A program made the translations under genes and the position numbers. Below, piece after piece: positions 45,565-54,833 of a stretch of DNA of 64,000 bases (positions within the stretch are counted from its first letter, which is position 1; each line of letters starts with the position of its first letter). The notes below the pieces were generated by a model that was given only the letters and a program-made list of their open reading frames with translations, did not search any database and was not told the origin of the DNA. The DNA comes from Streptomyces sp. Ru71. GTDB taxonomy: Bacteria; Actinomycetota; Actinomycetes; Streptomycetales; Streptomycetaceae. The stretch lies in NCBI RefSeq assembly GCF_002920535.1, contig NZ_PQSS01000002.1, positions 207,135-271,134 of the forward strand. The letters run 5' to 3'.

Positions 45565-48500
45565 ATGAGCCTGCACGGTCTGCTCGACGCCGTCGTCAAG
45601 GACCCCGCCCTCGCGGAAGCGATTCAGGCGGCCACCGACGGCAACCGGATGCACGTCGACCTGGTGGGTCCCCCGGCGGCCCGCCCCTTCACCATCGCCG
45701 CGCTGGCCCGCGAGGCCGCCCGCCCGGTGCTCGCGGTCACCGCGACCGGCCGGGAGGCCGAGGACCTGGCGGCGGCCCTGCGCTCGCTGCTGCCGCCCGA
45801 GGGCGTCGTGGAGTACCCCTCCTGGGAGACGCTGCCGCACGAGCGGCTCAGCCCGCGCAGCGACACCGTCGGCCGCCGTCTCGCCGTGCTGCGCCGCCTG
45901 GCCCACCCCCGGGCCGACGACCCCGAGACCGGCCCGGTCTCCGTCGTCGTCGCGCCCGTGCGTTCCGTGCTGCAGCCGCAGGTCAAGGGCCTGGGCGACC
46001 TGGAGCCGGTGGCGCTGCGCACCGGCCAGAGCGCCGATCTGAACGACGTCGTGGAGGCGCTCGCGGCGGCCGCGTACGCCCGGGTGGAGCTGGTGGAGAA
46101 GCGCGGCGAGTTCGCCGTGCGCGGCGGCATCCTGGACGTCTTCCCGCCCACCGAGGAACACCCGCTGCGGGTGGAGTTCTGGGGCGACGACGTCGAGGAG
46201 ATCCGCTACTTCAAGGTCGCCGACCAGCGCTCCCTGGAGGTCGCCGAGCACGGCCTGTGGGCGCCGCCGTGCCGCGAGCTGCTGCTCACCGAGGACGTGC
46301 GGGAACGCGCCCGTGCGCTCGCCGAGGACCACCCGGAGCTGGGCGAACTGCTCGGCAAGATCGCCGAGGGCATCGCCGTGGAGGGCATGGAGTCCCTCGC
46401 CCCGGTCCTCGTCGACGACATGGAGCTGCTGCTCGACGTGCTGCCCAAGGGCTCGATGGCCGTCGTCTGCGACCCCGAGCGGGTCCGTACCCGCGCCGCC
46501 GACCTGGTCGCGACCAGCCAGGAGTTCCTCCAGGCGTCCTGGGCCGCCACCGCCGGCGGCGGCGAGGCGCCCATCGACGTCGGCGCGGCCTCCCTGTGGT
46601 CCATCGCCGACGTCCGCGACCGGGCGCGCGAGCTGGACATGATGTGGTGGTCGGTGTCGCCGTTCGCGGCGGACCTCGCCGTGGACGCCGACACCCTCAA
46701 GCTCGGCATGCACGCCCCCGAGACCTACCGCGGCGACACCGCGCGGGCCCTCGCCGACACCAAGGGCTGGCTCGCCGACGGCTGGCGCACGGTGTACGTC
46801 ACCGAGGGCCACGGCCCGGCCGCCCGCACGGTGGAGGTGCTCGGCGGGGAGGGCATCGCCGCCCGCCTGGACACCGACCTGGGCGAGCTGAGCCCGTCCG
46901 TCGTGCACGTGGCGTGCGGCTCCATCGACAACGGCTTCGTCGACGCGGGCCTGAAGCTGGCCGTGCTCACCGAGACCGACCTGTCCGGGCAGAAGGCGGC
47001 CGGCAAGGACGGCGCCCGCATGCCCGCGCGGCGCCGCAAGACCATCGACCCGCTCACCCTGGAGTCGGGCGACTACATCGTCCACGAGCAGCACGGCGTC
47101 GGCCGCTACATCGAGATGGTGCAGCGCACCGTGCAGGGCGCCACACGCGAGTACCTGGTCGTGGAGTACGCGCCCGCCAAGCGCGGCCAGCCCGGCGACC
47201 GGCTGTACATCCCCACCGACCAGCTGGAGCAGATCACCAAGTACGTCGGCGGCGAGGCGCCCACCCTGCACCGGCTCGGCGGCGCCGACTGGACGAAGAC
47301 CAAGGCGCGCGCGAAGAAGGCCGTCAAGGAGATCGCCGCCGACCTGATCAAGCTGTACAGCGCCCGCATGGCCGCCCCCGGGCACGCCTTCGGCGCCGAC
47401 ACCCCCTGGCAGCGGGAGCTGGAGGACGCCTTCCCCTACGCGGAGACCCCGGACCAGCTCACCACCATCGCCGAGGTCAAGGAGGACATGGAGAAGACGG
47501 TCCCGATGGACCGCCTGATCTGCGGCGACGTCGGCTACGGCAAGACGGAGATCGCGGTGCGGGCCGCGTTCAAGGCGGTCCAGGACGGCAAGCAGGTCGC
47601 CGTGCTGGTGCCGACGACCCTGCTGGTGCAGCAGCACTTCGGGACGTTCTCCGAGCGGTACGCCCAGTTCCCGGTGAGTGTGAAGGCGCTCTCCCGCTTC
47701 CAGACCGACACCGAGGCCAAGGCGGTCCTGGAGGGCCTGCGCGAGGGCTCGGTGGACATCGTCATCGGCACCCACCGGCTGTTCTCCTCCGAGACCAAGT
47801 TCAAGGACCTCGGCCTGGTCATCGTCGACGAGGAGCAGCGCTTCGGCGTCGAGCACAAGGAGCAGCTGAAGAAGCTGCGCGCCAACGTCGACGTGCTGAC
47901 GATGTCCGCGACCCCGATCCCGCGCACCCTGGAGATGGCGGTGACCGGCATCCGCGAGATGTCGACGATCACCACCCCGCCCGAGGAGCGGCACCCGGTG
48001 CTCACCTTCGTCGGGCCGTACGAGGAGAAGCAGATCGGCGCGGCCATCCGCCGTGAGCTGCTGCGCGAGGGCCAGGTCTTCTACATCCACAATCGGGTGG
48101 AGTCCATCGACCGGGCGGCGGCCAGACTGCGCGAGATCGTGCCCGAGGCGCGCATCGCCACCGCGCACGGCCAGATGTCGGAGTCGGCGCTGGAGCAGGT
48201 CGTCGTCGACTTCTGGGAGAAGAAGTTCGACGTGCTGGTCTCCACGACGATCGTCGAGTCCGGCATCGACATCGCCAACGCCAACACCCTGATCGTGGAG
48301 CGCGGCGACACCTTCGGCCTGTCCCAGCTGCACCAGCTGCGCGGCCGGGTCGGCCGTGGACGCGAGCGCGGGTACGCGTACTTCCTGTATCCGCCGGAGA
48401 AGCCGCTGACCGAGACCGCGCACGAGCGGCTGGCGACCATCGCCCAGCACACCGAGATGGGCGCGGGCATGTACGTGGCGATGAAGGACCTGGAGATCCG

Positions 48501-49098
48501 CGGCGCGGGCAACCTGCTGGGCGGCGAGCAGTCCGGGCACATCGCGGGCGTCGGCTTCGACCTGTACGTGCGGATGGTCGGCGAGGCGGTGGCGGACTAC
48601 CGGCGGCAGCTGGAGACGGGCGAGATCGAGGAAGAGGCGCCGCTGGAGGTCAAGATCGAGCTGCCGGTCGACGCGCACGTCCCGCACGACTACGCGCCCG
48701 GCGAGCGGCTGCGTCTGCAGGCCTACCGGGCCATCGCCTCCGCCAACAGCGAGGAGGACATCAAGAACGTCCGCGAGGAACTCACCGACCGCTACGGCAA
48801 GCTGCCCGAGCCGGTGGAGAACCTGCTGCTGGTGGCGGGGCTGCGGATGCTGGCGCGGGCGTGCGGCGTCGGCGAGATCGTGCTGCAGGGCACCAACATC
48901 CGCTTCGCGCCGGTGGAGTTGCGCGAGTCGCAGGAACTGCGCCTGAAGCGGCTCTACCCGGGCAGCGTCGTCAAGCCGGCCACCCACCAGGTGCTGATCC
49001 CCCGCCCGAAGACGGCGAAGGTCGGCGGCAAGCCGCTGGTCGGCCGGGAACTGCTGTCCTGGGTGGGCGAGTTCCTGACGTCGGTGCTGGACTCGTGA
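45565..49098 (+). CDS. mfd: transcription-repair coupling factor
   Basis: An 1177-residue ATP-driven translocase that removes stalled RNA polymerase and recruits UvrA. Order: UvrB-like N-terminal region (1-400), CarD-like polymerase-binding domain (about 490-560; LESGDYIVHEQHGVGRYIEM), RecG-like helicase core with Walker A GDVGYGKTE (654-662), DEEQ box (755-758), VLTMSATPIPRTL and QLRGRVGRGR, then the C-terminal TRCF domain. The length is normal. The ATG at 45565 is chosen because upstream codons encode non-conserved sequence. Confidence 0.97.
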   Translation: MSLHGLLDAVVKDPALAEAIQAATDGNRMHVDLVGPPAARPFTIAALAREAARPVLAVTATGREAEDLAAALRSLLPPEGVVEYPSWETLPHERLSPRSDTVGRRLAVLRRLAHPRADDPETGPVSVVVAPVRSVLQPQVKGLGDLEPVALRTGQSADLNDVVEALAAAAYARVELVEKRGEFAVRGGILDVFPPTEEHPLRVEFWGDDVEEIRYFKVADQRSLEVAEHGLWAPPCRELLLTEDVRERARALAEDHPELGELLGKIAEGIAVEGMESLAPVLVDDMELLLDVLPKGSMAVVCDPERVRTRAADLVATSQEFLQASWAATAGGGEAPIDVGAASLWSIADVRDRARELDMMWWSVSPFAADLAVDADTLKLGMHAPETYRGDTARALADTKGWLADGWRTVYVTEGHGPAARTVEVLGGEGIAARLDTDLGELSPSVVHVACGSIDNGFVDAGLKLAVLTETDLSGQKAAGKDGARMPARRRKTIDPLTLESGDYIVHEQHGVGRYIEMVQRTVQGATREYLVVEYAPAKRGQPGDRLYIPTDQLEQITKYVGGEAPTLHRLGGADWTKTKARAKKAVKEIAADLIKLYSARMAAPGHAFGADTPWQRELEDAFPYAETPDQLTTIAEVKEDMEKTVPMDRLICGDVGYGKTEIAVRAAFKAVQDGKQVAVLVPTTLLVQQHFGTFSERYAQFPVSVKALSRFQTDTEAKAVLEGLREGSVDIVIGTHRLFSSETKFKDLGLVIVDEEQRFGVEHKEQLKKLRANVDVLTMSATPIPRTLEMAVTGIREMSTITTPPEERHPVLTFVGPYEEKQIGAAIRRELLREGQVFYIHNRVESIDRAAARLREIVPEARIATAHGQMSESALEQVVVDFWEKKFDVLVSTTIVESGIDIANANTLIVERGDTFGLSQLHQLRGRVGRGRERGYAYFLYPPEKPLTETAHERLATIAQHTEMGAGMYVAMKDLEIRGAGNLLGGEQSGHIAGVGFDLYVRMVGEAVADYRRQLETGEIEEEAPLEVKIELPVDAHVPHDYAPGERLRLQAYRAIASANSEEDIKNVREELTDRYGKLPEPVENLLLVAGLRMLARACGVGEIVLQGTNIRFAPVELRESQELRLKRLYPGSVVKPATHQVLIPRPKTAKVGGKPLVGRELLSWVGEFLTSVLDS

Positions 49099-49106
49099 CA
49101 GACGGG

Positions 49107-49148
49107 CGAAGCCGCCCTGGGAACTCCGGTGCTCCCTGGGCGGCTTCG
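49107..49148. terminator. terminator between mfd and the convergent small gene
   Basis: CGAAGCCGCCC-T-GGGA pairs with TCCC-T-GGGCGGCTTCG with one mismatch and a ten-base loop. Confidence 0.85.
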
Positions 49149-49164
49149 GCTGGGGTCCACAGCC

Positions 49165-49350
49165 CTACTGCTGGTCGGGACGCTCGCGGTTCATGCCGAG
49201 CCTTTCCTCGGCCTGCCGCTGGGCGGCGTCGACCTGGCTCTCGTACTTCCCGCCGGTCTTGTCGTTGACCATCTTTTCGCCGGCGTCGGACATCTGCTTG
49301 GCCTTGTCCTGCGCCTGCTTGTTCTGGCGGAACCTGTCCAAGAGGCCCAT
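49165..49350 (-). CDS. MT0933-type small antitoxin-like protein
   Basis: A 61-residue charged helical protein, with MGLLDRFRQNKQAQDKAKQM at the start and KTGGKYESQVDAA in the middle. This matches the MT0933/Rv0909 antitoxin family (and similar CsbD-like helical proteins). No toxin gene is adjacent. It stands alone between mfd and the HNH lipoprotein gene. Function as an antitoxin is doubtful. Confidence 0.75.
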   Translation of the reverse strand: MGLLDRFRQNKQAQDKAKQMSDAGEKMVNDKTGGKYESQVDAAQRQAEERLGMNRERPDQQ

Positions 49351-49526
49351 GCGGACGCTCCTTCCGGTGAGAACTCCCTTCCGACGATACGCCGGGAGTG
49401 CGAAGGATGCCCAGATAAGCCCAGTTGGTCTGAACCTCTGTTCGGTTACGGTGTGTACACGGCGGGCGGGCGGGAAGACTCGCCCGTGCGGGGCGGAACC
49501 GGTCGGAGCAAGGGGAGGGACGCACC

Positions 49527-50273
49527 GTGAGGTGTCTGAGGGGCGGGATCGCGGTCGCCGCCGCGGTGGTGCTGGGTGTGACGGGCTGTACGCAGCAGAC
49601 GGACGGTTCCTCCGGACCCGAGGGGTCCGCCGGCGACGGGCACGCGGTCAGCCCGCTGGACAATCCCGACGGCACCAAACCCGGGCTGGCGCCCGTCACC
49701 TCCGCCGCCGACCGCTTTGAGGCCCGCGCGCTCATCGGGAAGGTGGCGACCAAGGGCCGCGGCCCGAAGACGGGCTATGAGCGGGCCGAGTTCGGCTACG
49801 CCTGGATGGACTCCGTACCGGGTGACGTCCCCTACGCCCACAACGGCTGCGACACCCGCAACGACCTGCTGAAGCGGGACGGCGAGAACCTCCGCTTCCG
49901 CAAGGGCTCCAACTGCGTGGTCGTCGCCCTCACCCTGCACGACCCCTACACCGGCAAGACCATCGAGTGGACCAAGTCCCGTGCGACGACGGTGCAGATC
50001 GACCACGTCATGCCGCTGTCGTACGACTGGCAGATGGGTGCCTCGCGCTGGGCCAAGGACAAGCGCGAGGCCATCGCCAACGACCCGCTCAACCTGATCC
50101 CGGTGGACGGCCCCACCAACGGCGCCAAGAGCGACTCCGGCCCGGCGACCTGGCTGCCGCCGGACAAGCGCGTCCGGTGCGCCTACGCGGTGCGCTTCGC
50201 ACAGGTGTCGCTGAAGTACGCGCTGCCGGTGACCGCGGCCGACAAGCAGATGATGCTGCGTCAGTGCGGCTGA
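49527..50273 (+). CDS. HNH-type nuclease lipoprotein
   Basis: A 248-residue exported protein. Type II signal peptide with lipobox VTGC (Cys21). The catalytic part is a DUF1524/GmrSD-C-like HNH fold: TTVQIDHVMPLSYDWQMGAS, then NDPLNLIPVDGPTNGAKSD. Conserved Cys pairs (NGCDTRND and SNCVVV) suggest a disulphide. It would act at the cell surface, perhaps on external DNA. GTG start with AGGGGAGGGA. A perfect terminator overlaps its stop. Confidence 0.85.
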   Translation: MRCLRGGIAVAAAVVLGVTGCTQQTDGSSGPEGSAGDGHAVSPLDNPDGTKPGLAPVTSAADRFEARALIGKVATKGRGPKTGYERAEFGYAWMDSVPGDVPYAHNGCDTRNDLLKRDGENLRFRKGSNCVVVALTLHDPYTGKTIEWTKSRATTVQIDHVMPLSYDWQMGASRWAKDKREAIANDPLNLIPVDGPTNGAKSDSGPATWLPPDKRVRCAYAVRFAQVSLKYALPVTAADKQMMLRQCG

Positions 50274-50300
50274 GGGGTGCGGGCCGTGCCCGCACCCCTC
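50272..50300. terminator. bidirectional terminator after the HNH lipoprotein gene
   Basis: Perfect 13-base stem (50272-50284 with 50288-50300), three-base loop. The left arm begins in the TGA stop codon. It also lies just past the end of the convergent lipoprotein gene. Confidence 0.92.
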
Positions 50301-50323
50301 TCCTCCCCCCCTCGGGCGGCCGG

Positions 50324-51055
50324 TCAGGAGGCCTGGCCGGCCTTCTTCAGCGAGGCCGCCAGGTGCGTCGCGACCTTCTTCGCCGCGGCCGCGCCGTTGT
50401 CGGAACCGGCGGTGGACATCACGGTGGCGACGGTGCTGCCCACCCGGGTGGCGATCAGCGTGCTGCCGTTCTCCCAGGAGCCGCTGGTCAGCGTGATGAC
50501 GTAGGCCTCGTCCCCCAGCCCGTCCGCGGCCTTGCCCTTGACCCGCACCTTGACGTGGTCGGCGGTGTCCGTGAAGGTCGCGCACTCGGCGGCCACCTCG
50601 CGCACCCGCTGCAGCACCGTCCGGGCGGTGGTGCCCTGGAAGGCGTCCACCTCCTCGGCGATCTCCTCCGTCTGGTCCTGGTTGGCGTAGTCGTCCTGCG
50701 CGAACGACACGCCGCCCTTGTAGCCGGTCACGTCCAGCCAGGCGGTGTTCTCCAGCTTGGTGCAGTCCGTCTTGGCGGTGGAGCGGCTGCTCGGCGCGAG
50801 GTAGTCGCCGCCGCTGTCCGCCGCGCCGTCGGCGACCGGGGTGAGCCCGGCCGGGAAGACGGACGCCGGGGTCAGGAGCTGCTTGAGCTGCGTGCCCGTC
50901 GGCAGGCCGGCGTTGGGGTCCTTGGCCTTCGCCGGTGCGGCGGAGGCGGCCGGCTTGTCGTCGGCCTTGTCCTGCCCGGACTGGCAGCCGGTCAGGGCCG
51001 CCGCGGTCGCGGTGACCAGGCAGAGGGCGGTTGCGGCGAGAGCGGTGCGACGCAT
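50324..51055 (-). CDS. sensor-type lipoprotein of unknown function
   Basis: A 243-residue lipoprotein with lipobox LTGC (Cys24) and an Ala/Lys-rich linker. The rest resembles the PknH-sensor-like lipoproteins of actinobacteria (LKQLLTPASVFPAGLTPV, a Cys pair KTDCTK and AAECATF, VATVMSTAGSDNG). It would lie outside the membrane and bind a ligand. It follows the repeat-domain gene by 67 bases on the same strand. Confidence 0.8.
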   Translation of the reverse strand: MRRTALAATALCLVTATAAALTGCQSGQDKADDKPAASAAPAKAKDPNAGLPTGTQLKQLLTPASVFPAGLTPVADGAADSGGDYLAPSSRSTAKTDCTKLENTAWLDVTGYKGGVSFAQDDYANQDQTEEIAEEVDAFQGTTARTVLQRVREVAAECATFTDTADHVKVRVKGKAADGLGDEAYVITLTSGSWENGSTLIATRVGSTVATVMSTAGSDNGAAAAKKVATHLAASLKKAGQAS

Positions 51056-51122
51056 GGGGGTTCCTTGGTGGAGATGGTGGGTGATGGGTCCGGTGTGGGG
51101 GGGGTCCGGAACTCCGGCCGGG

Positions 51123-51815
51123 TCAGCCGGTCTTCTTCCAGTCCTTGCAGCCGGAGGTCTTGAAGTAGGCGTCCGAGGCGCTGATGGTCACCACGGCCGA
51201 GCCGGACACGTTGTTGTTCGCGATGATCGAGTCGACCGAGTGGCCGGCGTCCTTGGTGCGCTCCCAGTAGCAGGAGTCGTCGGTGTTGCCGGTGGAGCGG
51301 TAGGTGCCGGGCGCGATGTCGGCGCCCACCTTGAACATGCCGCCGTCGCCCTTCATCGCGGTGGCGGGCGTGCCCTTGGCCCCCGCGTCCACGGCCTCCC
51401 AGTCGTGGCAGCCGGTGGACTTGAACAGCTTGTCGCCGGGCTTGACGGTGACGTAACTGGCGCCGGTGACGTTGTCGTTGGCCAGGATGGAGTCCGTCTC
51501 GCCGGAGGCGTCCTTGGCCCGCTCCCAGTAGCACATGCCGTCGGCGTTGCCGGTGGTGCGGTAGGTGCCGGGCTTGATGTCCGAGCCGACCTGGAACTCG
51601 CCGTCCCCGTCGAACGCGGCCTTCTTCTCCTCGGCGGCCTCGGCCGTGCCCTTGTCCTCGCCCGCGCCCGGCTTCTGTCCGGCGGAGGCCGACGACCCCG
51701 TACCGCCGGCCGGCTTGTCGCCGTCGCCGCCGTCGTTGCCGGCGTTCATCGAGACGGCCCCGATGACGACGAACCCCACGACGGCGCCCAGCGCGACCTT
51801 GCCCTTCATGCCCAT
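51123..51815 (-). CDS. membrane-anchored protein with two tandem copies of a Cys-rich domain
   Basis: A 230-residue protein. One N-terminal membrane span (MGMKGKVALGAVVGFVVIGA), a Gly/Ala-rich linker, then two homologous units of about 75 residues. Each has F-VG-DI-PGTYR-TGN-D-CYWER-KDA, an N-NV-G-VT stretch, and ends with FK-GC-DW. The Cys in CYWER and that in GC-DW probably form a disulphide in each. Function unknown. ATG at 51815 is preferred; ATG 51809 is an alternative. Confidence 0.8.
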   Translation of the reverse strand: MGMKGKVALGAVVGFVVIGAVSMNAGNDGGDGDKPAGGTGSSASAGQKPGAGEDKGTAEAAEEKKAAFDGDGEFQVGSDIKPGTYRTTGNADGMCYWERAKDASGETDSILANDNVTGASYVTVKPGDKLFKSTGCHDWEAVDAGAKGTPATAMKGDGGMFKVGADIAPGTYRSTGNTDDSCYWERTKDAGHSVDSIIANNNVSGSAVVTISASDAYFKTSGCKDWKKTG

Positions 51816-52035
51816 GGCTGTGTCCCCCCTCGGACGATGTGACCGCCCCCTTGTGGGCGGCCGTTCGTTCGCTGGGTCAATAAGAGCATGAGCTGTGAAC
51901 CGAGTCAACACGGTTCACAGGGTGGGTTGCGTACACGCCTGTGAAGGGTCGGATCTTGCATTCCTCGGTATCCTCAGCGACACACGGGTGGCCGTACGGG
52001 GCGGTCACCCAGCGCGGACGAGGGGAGCGCGGCCG

Positions 52036-54150
52036 GTGCGGGACAAGGCGGCAGACCACGCCATGAGCGGGGCGGGCAGGCGGGCGGCAGCGCCCTCCAC
52101 AGCGGCGGGCCACGCCACCGACAGCGCCACCGAGGTGACCGCCGCCGGCATCGCGCGCCTCGCGGGCGTCGGCCGGGCCGCCGTCAGCAACTGGCGGCGC
52201 CGGCACGCCGACTTCCCCAAGCCCGTCGGCGGCACCGAGACCAGCCCCTCCTTCGCCCTGGCCGAGGTCGAGACCTGGCTGCGCCGCCAGGGCAAACTCG
52301 CCGAGGTCCCGCTGCGCGAACGCGTCTGGCAGCAGCTCGCCGGCCACCCCGAGGGCCCGGTCACCGCCCTGATCCACGCCGGCTGCGTCCTGCTGCTCAT
52401 CCACGACCGCCCCACCGTCTGGCTGGAGGCGAGCGCCGGCTCCGACGAACGCCTGGCCGCCCTACTGCCCTCCGCCCTGGAGCAGGTCCTCACCCCGCGC
52501 CTCACCGGCCCGCACGACCCGGCGCCCGCCGTGCGCACCCCCACCGGCCCCCAGCTCATGCCCTCCGTGCCCCTGCTGCGGCACACCGCCGAACTCGCCG
52601 CCGAACTCGGGGCACGGCAGACCTTCGAGTTCCTGCTCGGCCGTCATCTCGACGCCAACCCGCGCCAGTACACGCTCACCCCCGCCGAGCTGGCCTCCCT
52701 CATGGCCGACCTCGCCCCCGACGCGGCCACCGTCCTCGACCCGGCCTGCGGCACCGGCGCTCTGCTGCGCGCCCTGGCGCCGCGCCCCGGCCGGCAGCTG
52801 TACGCCCAGGACAGCGCGCCCGACCTGGCCGCGCTCACCGCGCTGCGGCTCGCCCTGCACTCCCCGGCCGCCGTGCACGCCGCCGCCGGCGACACCCTGC
52901 GCGCCGACGCCCATCCGGCCCTGCGCGCCGACGCCGTGCTGTGCCATCCGCCGTTCAACGAGCGCAACTGGGGCCACGACGAACTCGCCTACGACCCGCG
53001 CTGGGAGTACGGCTTCCCGGCCCGCGCCGAGTCCGAACTGGCCTGGGTCCAGCACGCGCTCGCCCGGCTGAGGGACGGCGGCACCGCCGTCCTGCTGATG
53101 CCGCCCGCCACCGCCTCCCGCCGCTCCGGCCGCCGTATCCGCGCCGACCTGCTGCGGCGCGGCGCGCTGCGCGCCGTGATCGCGCTGCCGGTGGGCGCGG
53201 CACCGCCGTACAACATCCCGCTGCACCTGTGGCTGCTGCGCCGGCCCACCGGCGTGGCCGCGCAGCCCGAGGTGCTGCTCGCCGACGCCGGGCAGTTCGC
53301 GGGGGAGGGGCGCGGCGGGCCCGACTGGCACGCCGTACGGGAGGCGGTGCTCGACGCCTGGGCCGCCTTCGAACGCGCGGGCACCCTGGAGGAACGGCCC
53401 GGTCTGGCCCGCTCCCTGCCCGTCATCGACCTCCTGGACGACGACGTGGACCTGGCGCCCGCCCGCCATCTGCCGCCCGCGACGCCGGCCGACGGCGCGG
53501 GGGCGCTCACGGCGGTGCGCGAACGCCTCGGCGAGACCCTGCGTCTGACCGGGGAGCTCACGCCCGCGCCCGTCGACGCGCCCCGGCGTGGGCGCTGGCC
53601 GCTCACCACCGTCGGTGAACTCGCCCGCGGCGGCGCCCTGGAGATGCGCACCGGCGGCACCGGCGGCCCCACCCGCGTGCGGGTCCTCACCGACCACGAC
53701 GTGCTCGCCGGGACCGCCCCCTCCGGCTCCCTGCCGGAGAGCGACGAGGAGGCCGTACTGACACAGCCGGGCGACGTGGTGGTGCCGGTGCTCGGCGGCG
53801 GCGCGGTGGCCCGTGTCATCGACGACGCCACCCAGGGCGCAGCGCTGGGCCGCAACCTCGTCCTGCTGCGCCCCGACCGGACCGCGCTCGACCCCTGGTT
53901 CCTGGCCGGTTTCCTGCGCGGCACCGCCAACAACCGCCAGGCCAGCAGCTACGCCTCCACCGCCACCCGGCTCGACGTGCGCCGCCTGCAACTGCCCCGG
54001 CTGCCGCTGGAGGAACAGCGGCGCTACGGCGATCGGTTCCGGGCTCTGGAGGAGTTCGAACGGGCCCTGCGGCACGCGAGCCGGCTCGGCGAGCAGCTCG
54101 TGCGCGGCATGTACGACGGGCTGACGGACGGGACGGTCGCCCCCGAGTGA
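52036..54150 (+). CDS. N6-adenine DNA methylase-like protein with N-terminal HTH; catalytic motif altered
   Basis: A 704-residue protein. N-terminal helix-turn-helix of MerR/excisionase style (AAGIARLAGVGRAAVSNWRR). HsdM-like methyltransferase core: motif I DPACGTGALL from Asp235; motif IV reads CHPPFNERNW, so the usual Asn/Asp of (N/D)PPF is His304. C-terminal half resembles a type I target-recognition (HsdS-like) domain (LDVRRLQLPRLPLEEQRRYG). GTG at 52036 has AGGGGA nine bases upstream; ATG 52063 lacks a site. No restriction gene is near. It may be a DNA-binding protein that no longer methylates. Confidence 0.82.
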   Translation: MRDKAADHAMSGAGRRAAAPSTAAGHATDSATEVTAAGIARLAGVGRAAVSNWRRRHADFPKPVGGTETSPSFALAEVETWLRRQGKLAEVPLRERVWQQLAGHPEGPVTALIHAGCVLLLIHDRPTVWLEASAGSDERLAALLPSALEQVLTPRLTGPHDPAPAVRTPTGPQLMPSVPLLRHTAELAAELGARQTFEFLLGRHLDANPRQYTLTPAELASLMADLAPDAATVLDPACGTGALLRALAPRPGRQLYAQDSAPDLAALTALRLALHSPAAVHAAAGDTLRADAHPALRADAVLCHPPFNERNWGHDELAYDPRWEYGFPARAESELAWVQHALARLRDGGTAVLLMPPATASRRSGRRIRADLLRRGALRAVIALPVGAAPPYNIPLHLWLLRRPTGVAAQPEVLLADAGQFAGEGRGGPDWHAVREAVLDAWAAFERAGTLEERPGLARSLPVIDLLDDDVDLAPARHLPPATPADGAGALTAVRERLGETLRLTGELTPAPVDAPRRGRWPLTTVGELARGGALEMRTGGTGGPTRVRVLTDHDVLAGTAPSGSLPESDEEAVLTQPGDVVVPVLGGGAVARVIDDATQGAALGRNLVLLRPDRTALDPWFLAGFLRGTANNRQASSYASTATRLDVRRLQLPRLPLEEQRRYGDRFRALEEFERALRHASRLGEQLVRGMYDGLTDGTVAPE

Positions 54151-54257
54151 TCAGTGTGACAACGGTTCGGTACAACACGTGACGTGTTGTCCGTGTCGGC
54201 CTATACGCTCGGAGCCGGTACGACGTTCATCCGCATCAGGCCTTCAGGAGAGCAGCC

Positions 54258-54833
54258 ATGCAGGGCCACGGCTACGCCCCGCCCCCGTCCCGTCGCCCCT
54301 CGACCGGGGTGCTGGTCCTGCTGCGCGTGATCTTCGTGGCGGTGGCGGTCCTCAGCATCGGCTTCCTGGCCTGGGTCGCGCCGCTGCGCACGGCGATCGT
54401 GACCCGCAAGCGCGGCGACTGGTGGATCTTCGCCGGCTCGCTGGCCGTCCTGGCGTTCAGTTTCAGCCTGCTCGCCACCGACCACACCGACGACTTCAGC
54501 ACGCCCCAGGGCAACGCGGGCATGATCGTCCTGCTGCTCAACATGGCGGCGTGCGTCGCGTACTACCTGTACGCCGACATACGCCACTTCCGGCCCTATG
54601 CCGCCGGGTACGCGCACCCCAGTGCCACGACCGTGCACAGCCCGTACGGCTATCCGCAGCCGGCGCCGCCGTACATGACGCCCGGCACGGTGCCGCGGAC
54701 CCCCGCCCCCGTCACCCCGCCGCCCCCGCCGCAGCGCCCCGCCCCGGCCCGGATCGACCAGGTGCGCGCCGAACTCGACGAGCTCAGCGACTACCTGCGC
54801 CGCCAGGACGGACACGGCGAGGGCGGAAGGTGA
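54258..54833 (+). CDS. three-span membrane protein of unknown function
   Basis: A 191-residue protein. Three hydrophobic helices near 16-42, 54-72 and 88-105, then a Pro/Tyr-rich cytoplasmic tail and a charged C-terminal helix (RIDQVRAELDELSDYLRR). Overlaps the Ser/Thr kinase gene by the GTGA at 54830, so it may be its membrane partner or substrate. Family not recognised. Confidence 0.82.
   Translation: MQGHGYAPPPSRRPSTGVLVLLRVIFVAVAVLSIGFLAWVAPLRTAIVTRKRGDWWIFAGSLAVLAFSFSLLATDHTDDFSTPQGNAGMIVLLLNMAACVAYYLYADIRHFRPYAAGYAHPSATTVHSPYGYPQPAPPYMTPGTVPRTPAPVTPPPPPQRPAPARIDQVRAELDELSDYLRRQDGHGEGGR

Noticed and set aside
42721..48987. Open frame of 2088 codons on the minus strand, antisense to the ABC permease and mfd
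   Set aside because: It lies opposite well-identified genes, has low-complexity Asp/Arg/Val/His/Gly composition and no motif. Long antisense frames are expected at this GC content.
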